Assembly: GCA_003104895.1 (NCBI GenBank)
Contig: PQAG01000009.1
Span: forward strand, 1 to 18,847
Direction of reading: 5' to 3'
Source: Nitrosomonadales bacterium
Lineage (GTDB): Bacteria > Pseudomonadota > Gammaproteobacteria > Burkholderiales > Sulfuricellaceae
Length of the DNA: 18,847 bases
Shown here: positions 1-6,181 of the stretch, one piece after another
Numbering within the stretch: the stretch's first letter is position 1
How the letters are laid out: each line of letters begins with the position of its first letter
Translations under genes and position numbers: made by a program
Notes under the pieces: model-generated
The model's database searches: none
The model's input: only the letters and a program-made list of their open reading frames with translations
What the model was told of the DNA's origin: nothing

Positions 1-1
1 G

Positions 2-475
2 GCCGGCGCCGACCCGGAGGGCCGGCTGGGCGAGCGGCACGAGCCGGAAACCCACCTGATACCGCTGGTATTGCAGGCCGCGTCGGGGCGCAGGGAAAGT
101 GTGCAGGTCTTCGGGCGTGACTATGACACCCCGGACGGAACCTGTGTCCGCGATTATGTTCACGTCACCGACTTGTGCGAGGCCCACCTGCTCGCCCTGG
201 ACCGGCTGCTGAAGGGCGGTTCCAGCGCGGCGTTCAACCTGGGTAACGGTAACGGGTTTTCGGTGCAGCAAGTGATAGACACTGCTTGCGAGGCGACAGG
301 CAAAGACATCCCCGTCAAGGACGCGCCGCGCCGCGAGGGGGATCCGGCACGGCTGGTGGCGGATGCCGCCTTGGCGCGCAAGGAGCTTGGCTGGAATCCG
401 CGCTATGAAGAACTAGAGGCAATCATCCGCCATGCATGGCAATGGGAAAAAACAGGCGGGCGGAGGATTCATTGA
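2..475 (+). CDS. galE: UDP-glucose 4-epimerase, C-terminal part (5' end outside window)
   Basis: The reading frame is open from base 2 to the TGA at 473-475, giving about 157 residues with no start inside the window. It matches the C-terminal half of GalE, an extended short-chain dehydrogenase of about 330 residues that interconverts UDP-glucose and UDP-galactose in the cytosol. Visible family signatures are ETHLIPLVLQAA, then VFGRDYDTPDGTCVRDYVHV followed by TDL, and FNLGNGNGFSV with the ARLVADAALARKELGW tail. The NAD-binding Rossmann fold and the catalytic Ser/Tyr/Lys lie upstream and cannot be checked. A TTG at 71 could be read as a start but would cut the conserved domain. Next to a flippase and glycosyltransferases it would supply UDP-Gal, or UDP-GalNAc if the epimerase is of the Gne kind. 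The family call is firm; the exact sugar specificity is not. Confidence 0.93.
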   Translation, partial: AGADPEGRLGERHEPETHLIPLVLQAASGRRESVQVFGRDYDTPDGTCVRDYVHVTDLCEAHLLALDRLLKGGSSAAFNLGNGNGFSVQQVIDTACEATGKDIPVKDAPRREGDPARLVADAALARKELGWNPRYEELEAIIRHAWQWEKTGGRRIH

Positions 476-609
476 TATCGAGCCGAGAATTAAAAATATT
501 GAGGAAGCGGTGTTTCGGGAGCGGTCTTGCGCTATGAGCAGATATGTTTTGGCATGAGCAGGACGTTTGACGTGATGACGTGGATTTGTTGGGCGCGGGG
601 GCCCCGCGC
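476..609 (+). other. galE-flippase gap with GC palindrome abutting the flippase ATG
   Basis: This 134-base gap holds no convincing gene, promoter or Shine-Dalgarno site. Its right end is a perfect self-complementary block, GCGCGGGG (593-600), a central G, and CCCCGCGC (602-609), ending directly against the ATG at 610. In RNA it could fold as a 6-bp stem with a 5-nt loop and cover the ribosome landing site. A GTG at 580, in frame with the flippase, lies upstream of the palindrome. Confidence 0.5.
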
Positions 610-2073
610 ATGAGCCTCGGCCAAAGTATCCGCAGAGGCACAAAATGGCTGGTTGCCGGTAATCTGGGCAACCAGGTATTTCAGTTTGCAGTGGGTGTCA
701 TCCTGGCGCGTTTGCTGGTGCCGGCCGATTTCGGCATGCTTGTCACCATGCAGGTATTCACCGGCGTTGTCGGCATGATTGCCAGTGGAGGCATGGGTGA
801 AGCTCTTGTTCGCGCAAAGAAGGCCGATGAACACGATTTCAATGTGGTTTTTACCGCGCAGTTCGCGGTAGGCTTGTTGATATATCTTGTTTTCTTCATT
901 TCTGGTCCGGCAATTGCGTTCGCCTTCAACGAACCCCTTTATACCGATCTGATCCATATCTCCGCCTTGAGCTTTTTGCTCAGGCCCATGCTGAACACCC
1001 GCAACAACTGGCTGCAAAGGGAAATGCGTTTCAAGGACAGTGCGCTTGTCGGATTTGCTTCCGCAATTTTTTCCGGTGGCATGAGCATTATCATGGCCTG
1101 GGCAGGGATGGGCGTATTTAGCCTGATCCTGTCCGGCCTGGCAGGCAGTTTGCTGAGTATTATTTTGCTCGACCGGGTTACGCCATTGCGCCCCCGGATG
1201 TCCTTTGATCTCGCTACGGCGCGCATACACAGCAGTTATGGGTTCAAATCATCCGCCAATGAGTTAGTGGGTTATATGCGCAAGCAAACCAGCAATCTGA
1301 TCGTTAGCCATGTCGCAGGCTCGGGTTCGGTAGGTCTTTACAATAAGGCAGAGAGCCTGGCCATGCTCCCCCTCGCCACGATCAGCGGCGCTGTATATAG
1401 CCCGGTTTTCCGGGCCATGGCCAAAGTACAGGACGATTCAGCGCAGGTTAGATATTTGTTCTACCGGATGATTTCTCTGCTGGTTGTTTATACCTTGCCT
1501 TTTTATATCGGCTTGACGTGGCTGGCAGAGCCCTTCATCAGTGTCGTCTACGGTGAAAAATGGCTTCCCTCGGCAACACCTTTGGCAATCATTTCGCTAA
1601 GCGGTTTGATTTTTTGTATTGGACATCCATGCGGTGCCGTATTGGCTGCCCGTAATCTTCTGGGACGTGAGGTTCTTATCCAGGCGGCCACGTGGGCTTT
1701 CGTATCCATCGCCGCCCTGATTGGGCTGCATTTTGGCGGGCTGGCCGGTGTTGCCTGGGCAGTGGTGGCAAGCCACTTATTTTCTACCTCATTAATGTAT
1801 AAGCTCTCCTCAAAATCGGTGCAGGGTTCGTTGCGGGACTTGATCAATGCCATTGCTCCCGGATTGCTGCTCAACGCACTCATGCTTGCCGTACTGTGGG
1901 TGCTGGATTTGGTGTTGCCCGCAGGATTTCAAGAGCAGCAGCAGGCCGCTTACCTGCTGCTTTCTGCCATGGTTGGCGCGCTCACCTACGGCATGGGATT
2001 TCTTTATCTGCCCATTGCCGCATTGGGCGAGGAATCTCTGCGCTGGCGTAAAACACTGAGGCTTGCGCGATGA
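610..2073 (+). CDS. Wzx-type polysaccharide flippase (MOP superfamily)
   Basis: A 487-residue, very hydrophobic protein of the MOP superfamily (Polysacc_synt/WzxC-like). These proteins move lipid-linked oligosaccharide across the inner membrane. The typical N-terminus is visible: an amphipathic start, GTKWLVAGNLGNQ, then ARLLVPADFGML. The family's middle elements follow: a GMGEALVRAKKADEHD loop, NNWLQREMRFKDSALV, and the SANELVGYMRKQTSNLIVSH / GLYNKAESLAMLPL region. About 12-14 membrane segments are likely. I prefer ATG 610 because homologues begin near here; GTG 580 in the same frame would add 10 residues (DLLGAGAPR-like) and neither start has a good ribosome site. It lies after galE and before WbsX and the glycosyltransferases, as expected for a Wzx/Wzy-type cluster. 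Substrate unknown. Confidence 0.9.
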   Translation: MSLGQSIRRGTKWLVAGNLGNQVFQFAVGVILARLLVPADFGMLVTMQVFTGVVGMIASGGMGEALVRAKKADEHDFNVVFTAQFAVGLLIYLVFFISGPAIAFAFNEPLYTDLIHISALSFLLRPMLNTRNNWLQREMRFKDSALVGFASAIFSGGMSIIMAWAGMGVFSLILSGLAGSLLSIILLDRVTPLRPRMSFDLATARIHSSYGFKSSANELVGYMRKQTSNLIVSHVAGSGSVGLYNKAESLAMLPLATISGAVYSPVFRAMAKVQDDSAQVRYLFYRMISLLVVYTLPFYIGLTWLAEPFISVVYGEKWLPSATPLAIISLSGLIFCIGHPCGAVLAARNLLGREVLIQAATWAFVSIAALIGLHFGGLAGVAWAVVASHLFSTSLMYKLSSKSVQGSLRDLINAIAPGLLLNALMLAVLWVLDLVLPAGFQEQQQAAYLLLSAMVGALTYGMGFLYLPIAALGEESLRWRKTLRLAR

Positions 2074-2258
2074 AAGGGGATCTCCGCATCCATCTCAGTG
2101 ATCTTTTTTCTGCCACAGGCGGCACGGAAGTCTTGTCCTTACGGGGGATCAGCAGGAACATTTTTTTGCAGGTCGAGCAAGTTGCACTGGTTCGCGGCAG
2201 TTGCCCGGAGTTTGGTGCGGACTGTACATTTGCCCGCGTTGCCAGTGAAAAAGCTTAA
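2070..2258 (+). pseudogene. 62-codon ORF overlapping the flippase stop; possible glycosyltransferase remnant
   Basis: The ORF starts at an ATGA overlap with the flippase stop (2070-2073), the same junction type used further along this gene set, and ends at the TAA at 2256-2258. Its first residues, LRIHLSDLFSATGGTEVLSL, resemble the N-terminal glycine-rich start of GT4-type glycosyltransferases. After about residue 25 I recognise nothing. Another frame stays open from 2098 to 2313, so a frameshifted and deleted gene is possible. It could equally be a chance ORF in a 242-base gap. No function is proposed. Confidence 0.3.
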
Positions 2259-2315
2259 CCTTAGCGGTGAGGGCGACCAGGCCTGTTTTTATTTGAAGAA
2301 AAGATCATCCTAAAC

Positions 2316-3380
2316 ATGACAACCCGCGTCATCGCCTTCCACTTGCCGCAGTTTCACCCCACACCCGAGAATGATGCGTGGTGGGGAAAAGGGTTCACGG
2401 AGTGGACCAACGTAGCCAAAGCAAGCCCTTTGTTCCCGGGGCACTACCAGCCCCACATTCCGGCTGACCTGGGATTTTATGACCTGCGTCTGCCAGAGGC
2501 GCGGCAAGCACAGGCCGATCTGGCCAAGGAATACGGTATTGCCGGTTTTTGCTATTACCATTACTGGTTTGGTGGCCGCCGCATTCTCGAGCGGCCGGTT
2601 AACGAAATACTGCGAACCAAGGAACCAGACTTCCCTTTCTGCCTGTGCTGGGCAAACCATAGCTGGAATACGGCCTGGCAAGGCACGGATAGCACCCTTA
2701 TCGAGCAGGGTTATCCAGGCTGGGATGATCATGCCGCCCATTTCGATTGGCTGTTACAGGCTTTCACCGATCCGCGCTACCTCAAGGTTGACGGCAAACC
2801 CATTTTTGTCATCTATCGGCCCGACGATATCCCGGAAGTGGCAAAAGTGGCCGATTTCTGGCGCGAACGCGCTATCAAGGCCGGACTGCCGGGGCTGCAT
2901 CTGATCGGCGTTTCACATCGGGATGAAAATTGGGACCCGCGTCCGCGCGGGCTTGACGCAAGCCTCATGCAGGCATTGCCCCCAATCAACGGCCGGATTC
3001 CGCGCCGTTACCTGTGGACCAAGCTGAAACTCTTGCTGCAAGGTAATCAGCACGGGCTGTCCATCTGGGATTATGAGGAGATACTGCCCATCCTGTTGCG
3101 TAGCAACCAGGTTGACTGGCTGGACTATCCACTGGTATTGCCCAATTGGGACAACACTCCCCGAACCGGCATGCGTGGCCTGGTATTCCACAATGCCACC
3201 CCGGAACTGTTCCGGGGCCACTTGCGGGAGGCCATTTCACGCGTCGCGGAGCGGCCGGCAGATGAGCGGATCATCTTTCTCAAAGCATGGAACGAATGGG
3301 CGGAAGGCAACCACATTGAACCGGACCGGAAATGGGGGCGTGCCTGGCTTGAGGTCATCCGTGAGGAACTGGCGGAATGA
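2316..3380 (+). CDS. WbsX-family glycan protein (glycosyltransferase WbsX-like / GH99-like)
   Basis: A 354-residue cytosolic protein of the WbsX family (Glyco_tran_WbsX), common in O-antigen and exopolysaccharide clusters and related in fold to GH99-like (beta/alpha)8 enzymes. Family landmarks in order: FHLPQFHPTPENDAWWGKGF then TEWTNV (residues 8-33), YGIAGFCYYHYWFGGRRILE (73-92), FCLCWANHSWNTAW (108-121), and near the C-terminus KAWNEWAEGNHIEPD (323-337), whose acidic residues are candidates for catalysis. Length matches the family. The start is ATG 2316 after an AAGAAAAG purine stretch. The 3' end overlaps the next gene by ATGA, so translation is probably coupled. The family name implies sugar transfer, but the biochemical activity of most members is unproven; a hydrolase role is possible. 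Confidence 0.88.
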   Translation: MTTRVIAFHLPQFHPTPENDAWWGKGFTEWTNVAKASPLFPGHYQPHIPADLGFYDLRLPEARQAQADLAKEYGIAGFCYYHYWFGGRRILERPVNEILRTKEPDFPFCLCWANHSWNTAWQGTDSTLIEQGYPGWDDHAAHFDWLLQAFTDPRYLKVDGKPIFVIYRPDDIPEVAKVADFWRERAIKAGLPGLHLIGVSHRDENWDPRPRGLDASLMQALPPINGRIPRRYLWTKLKLLLQGNQHGLSIWDYEEILPILLRSNQVDWLDYPLVLPNWDNTPRTGMRGLVFHNATPELFRGHLREAISRVAERPADERIIFLKAWNEWAEGNHIEPDRKWGRAWLEVIREELAE

Positions 3381-4342
3381 GTGAACATTCCAATTCAGAT
3401 CTGATCTCCGTCGTCATGCCGTGCTACAACGCGGCCTCTTTTGCCGGGGAGGCCGTCCATTGCGTCATGAATCAGACCTATCCCGCTGTCGAACTGATTG
3501 TCGTAGATGACGGCTCGACCGACGGCAGCGTGGGTATTCTGCAACAGCTCGCAGCGCAATATGCACCGCGCATGAATCTGCTGCATCAGGATCACATGGG
3601 GCCTTTCCCCGCGCGGAATCTTGGCTTGCGGCATGCCCGCGGCGGGCTGATCGCATTTCTCGATGCCGATGATTACTGGACGAAGGACGCGCTGGAAAAA
3701 CTCGCCACTGCGATTCACTGCAATCACGCAGATATTGCTTACTGCGGCTGGCAGAACGTCGGCACGGGCGCACCTGGAACAGATCCCTTCATCCCGCCGG
3801 ATTACGGCCAGATGGATACAGTGGCGGAATTGTTGCGTTCCTGTCCCTGGCCCATTCATGCAGCACTGGTGCGGCGGGAGGCCATTGATGCTGTCGAAGG
3901 ATTTTCCGAGCGGCGTTTTTCGGCCATGGATTACGACCTATGGCTACGGCTCTATGCACATACCCAGAAACTGGTGCGGGTGCCGGAGGTGATGGCCTTT
4001 TACCGCTGGCACGACAAAGGACAGATTTCCAAAACAAAATGGAAACAGGTGCTGGATGCCTTGCAGGTGCGGCGTGATTTTGTGGCGCATCATCCTGAGC
4101 GTGTTGCGCATTTGTCTGAAAGTAAAGTGCTTGAGCTGACGGATGGCTTCTTGCTGCGTGAAGCTTATAAGGCCTACTGGCAGCGCAACCTGTTCGACGC
4201 GCAAAAACTGTTGCGCCATGCCTTCAGACAAGGCTTGTGGAAAGCGGGCGACCTGAAATATATCCTTCCCGCGCTGCTCCCCGGCGCACTGTTCCAGTGG
4301 CTGGTCAGCACGGCCGGCCGCTCGAAAGTGAAACGCACATGA
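3377..4342 (+). CDS. GT2 family glycosyltransferase
   Basis: A 321-residue inverting glycosyltransferase of family 2 with a GT-A fold. Visible motifs are SVVMPCYNAA at the N-terminus (11-20), the nucleotide-binding VVDDGSTDGS (42-51), the acceptor-side PARNLGLRHA, and the metal-binding LDADDYW (95-101) with its DxD at 96-98. No membrane segments are evident in the catalytic part, so it should act at the cytosolic face of the inner membrane, adding one sugar to a lipid-linked acceptor. The C-terminal 100 residues are variable. It starts inside the WbsX stop (ATGA, 3377-3380) and its own stop overlaps the deacetylase start in the same way. Donor and acceptor cannot be read from the sequence. 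Confidence 0.93.
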   Translation: MSEHSNSDLISVVMPCYNAASFAGEAVHCVMNQTYPAVELIVVDDGSTDGSVGILQQLAAQYAPRMNLLHQDHMGPFPARNLGLRHARGGLIAFLDADDYWTKDALEKLATAIHCNHADIAYCGWQNVGTGAPGTDPFIPPDYGQMDTVAELLRSCPWPIHAALVRREAIDAVEGFSERRFSAMDYDLWLRLYAHTQKLVRVPEVMAFYRWHDKGQISKTKWKQVLDALQVRRDFVAHHPERVAHLSESKVLELTDGFLLREAYKAYWQRNLFDAQKLLRHAFRQGLWKAGDLKYILPALLPGALFQWLVSTAGRSKVKRT

Positions 4343-5121
4343 ACGCCGAGCGGGTTCCCGTGCTCATGTACCACCGCGTCGGCGAGATGCATAACCACTG
4401 GGAAGAAAAATATTGCGTCAGCCCGCAACGCTTTGCCGAACACATGCATGCACTGGTGCAAGCGAATTGGCAGGCTGTTTCTATCGAAGACTTCATGGCC
4501 TGGCGTCAGGGACAGCATGCCTTGCCGGAGAAATCCTTTTTGATCAGTTTCGATGACGGCTTTAGAGGTGTGCATGAGCATGCCTGGCCGGTCTTGCGCC
4601 AATATCGCTGGCCTGCGGTCATGTTTCTGGTGAGCCATTTGATTGGGCAGGAAGATGTGTGGTCGAAAAACGAAAACCCCGGAGGGCGCACCTACCCACT
4701 TTTGAATGAGGCTGAAATCACGGAAATGACGCAGGGTGGTTTCAGCTTTCATGGCCATTCCCGCCGCCATTGGGATCTGACCAGCCTGAATGAGGCGGAA
4801 CTGGCCGATGAAACGGCAGGCTGCAAGGCCGAACTGGAGCGGCTTGGCATTCCGTGCCGCTATTTCGCCTATCCCTATGGCCGTTTCGGCGAAAGGGAAG
4901 CGGCTGCGGTAATGTCGGCAGGTTTCGAGGCCGCTTTTTCAGTACAGCCAGGCTTCAACCGGCCCGGCGGGGATGCCTTCCGTATCCGCCGACTGGATAT
5001 CTTCGGCACCGATACAGCGGCCATGCTGCTGAGAAAGATCAGTCTCGGCAGCAATGATGGCCGCTTCATGACCTGGGCCGGGTATTACTTCAAACAATTG
5101 CAGGGCCGTCTGGGTCTATGA
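4339..5121 (+). CDS. NodB-type polysaccharide deacetylase (CE4)
   Basis: A 260-residue carbohydrate esterase family 4 protein. It begins with VPVLMYHRVG (6-15), typical of the subfamily that removes N-acetyl groups from polysaccharide or glycan intermediates. The catalytic set is complete: SFDDG (70-74) supplying the base and metal Asp, HGHSRRHWDL (138-147) with the metal pair H140 and H144, and YFAYPYG (175-181). I take the ATG at 4339, which overlaps the GT2 stop (ATGA). An in-frame longer reading from 4237 would lie wholly within the GT2 gene and is not needed. No signal peptide is seen, so the enzyme may act on cytosolic lipid-linked sugar rather than exported polymer. It is coupled to the next gene by another ATGA overlap. 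Confidence 0.93.
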   Translation: MNAERVPVLMYHRVGEMHNHWEEKYCVSPQRFAEHMHALVQANWQAVSIEDFMAWRQGQHALPEKSFLISFDDGFRGVHEHAWPVLRQYRWPAVMFLVSHLIGQEDVWSKNENPGGRTYPLLNEAEITEMTQGGFSFHGHSRRHWDLTSLNEAELADETAGCKAELERLGIPCRYFAYPYGRFGEREAAAVMSAGFEAAFSVQPGFNRPGGDAFRIRRLDIFGTDTAAMLLRKISLGSNDGRFMTWAGYYFKQLQGRLGL

Positions 5122-6026
5122 AGCTGTCGCTCTCCATCTGCACCCACAACCATCTGCCAGCGCTTCAGCAAACGCTCGCCGGGTTGCAGGGTTTGCTGCG
5201 CCCAGAAGGCCCTTGGGAGCTTCTAATTGTTGACAACGCCAGCACGGATGGCACAGGAGCCTGGCTCGCCCAAGGCGGCTGGCAGCGCTTGGATATCGGC
5301 TGCCGGGTTGTGCAGGAAATCCGTTTGGGCGTGGCTCACGCGCGCAACCGGGCGCTTGTGGAAGCAAAAGGCGAATACGTGGTATTTCTGGATGACGATG
5401 AAACCCCCGAGCCTGATTGGCTGGTGAATCTTGAGCGGGTCATTGACGCCCATCAGCCCGCAGCCATTGGCGGCCGCATCCGAGCGCATCTGCCTGGCGG
5501 CCGCCCTGACTGGCTCACGGATGAGTTGCTGGGGTTCCTGGGAGAACTGGATTACGGACCTGTAGAACGGGCGCTTACCGGAGCCTCCACCCCCATTTTT
5601 ACCGGCAATGCCGTTTTTCACCGCCAAACTGTGCTGGACGTGGGTGGATTTGACGGCAATCTGGGGCGGCGCGGCAACATACAGTCTGGCGGCGAGGATA
5701 CCGAACTCTACCGGCGCCTGGTTAAGCTGAAGAAGCCAGTGTACTGGGCACCCCGCGCGGTCATTCATCACCGCATCGAGTCCTGGAAATTGCGAAGATC
5801 CTATTTCCTTCAACTGCATTACCGTCAGGGGCGCATGGAAAGTGTCCGCAAGCGCGGGCCTGGATCGCGCATCCCGCCGCTATATCTACTTCCGCAACTC
5901 ACGCGCGCATACTGGCGCGCCCTGGCGCTGCGCTTGCAGCAAGGGGCGAGCCACTCCCTGCGGATGGAAATGAACGCGGCCTATTTCACCGGCTATCTGA
6001 TCGGCTGGATGAGGGATACGGCATGA
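5118..6026 (+). CDS. GT2 family glycosyltransferase
   Basis: A 302-residue GT2 protein with LSLSICTHNH (3-12), LIVDNASTDGTG (36-47), GVAHARNRAL (71-80), the metal site FLDDDE (90-95), and the catalytic-loop GGEDTELYRR (191-200). The second half aligns by eye with the N-terminal domain of the fusion protein at 6182: both have a GN-(A/L)-F-x-R loop, a GGF segment, the G-E-D motif and a basic HYRQGR / SYQRSS stretch. The two are therefore probably paralogues. It overlaps the deacetylase stop by ATGA and in turn overlaps the ATG of a broken deacetylase gene. It probably adds a sugar to the repeat unit at the inner face of the membrane; specificity unknown. Confidence 0.92.
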   Translation: MKLSLSICTHNHLPALQQTLAGLQGLLRPEGPWELLIVDNASTDGTGAWLAQGGWQRLDIGCRVVQEIRLGVAHARNRALVEAKGEYVVFLDDDETPEPDWLVNLERVIDAHQPAAIGGRIRAHLPGGRPDWLTDELLGFLGELDYGPVERALTGASTPIFTGNAVFHRQTVLDVGGFDGNLGRRGNIQSGGEDTELYRRLVKLKKPVYWAPRAVIHHRIESWKLRRSYFLQLHYRQGRMESVRKRGPGSRIPPLYLLPQLTRAYWRALALRLQQGASHSLRMEMNAAYFTGYLIGWMRDTA

Positions 6027-6172
6027 TCCGCCTGGCCTTGCGCTTTGACGACCCCTCCGCTACTTCAGATCGCGGGCTGGAAGAAGCCATATTCTCTGTA
6101 GTTGTAACAGTGGGATGCTCAACTTGCCTTGCCTTGCCTTGCCTTGCCTTGGCATTGCATATTTGCCCCTAA
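6023..6172 (+). pseudogene. Truncated polysaccharide deacetylase, N-terminal remnant
   Basis: An ATGA overlap with the preceding GT2 opens a 49-codon frame. Its first 25 residues, IRLALRFDDPSATSDRGLEE then AIF, look like the start of a polysaccharide deacetylase, including the metal/catalytic FDD. Such proteins usually run 230-300 residues. Here homology stops near base 6097; the frame then reads through a TTGCC tandem repeat as Leu/Ala/Cys/Pro and ends at TAA 6170-6172. The histidine motif and the rest of the barrel are absent, so it cannot be a working deacetylase. It looks like the scar of a large deletion in a former operon member. It may still keep ribosomes moving toward the fusion gene, whose ATG lies 9 bases after this stop. 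Confidence 0.65.
6123..6151 (+). repeat. Pentanucleotide tandem repeat (TTGCC)n, about 5.8 copies
   Basis: Twenty-nine bases keep a strict period of five: five full TTGCC units at 6124-6148 plus partial units on each side. The tract lies inside the broken deacetylase frame and ends 30 bases before the ATG of the fusion gene. Tracts of this kind can change copy number by replication slippage. A change of one unit would shift the frame of the remnant. Confidence 0.9.
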
Positions 6173-6181
6173 GAAGATGCC

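Noticed and set aside
532..1230. 232-codon open frame on the minus strand
   Set aside because: It is antisense to the flippase, whose family pattern is unmistakable.
6123..6151. Slippage switch joining the deacetylase remnant in frame to the fusion protein
   Set aside because: The fusion frame itself contains TAA at 6170-6172 before its ATG, and the two other frames do not match it, so no copy number makes a direct fusion.
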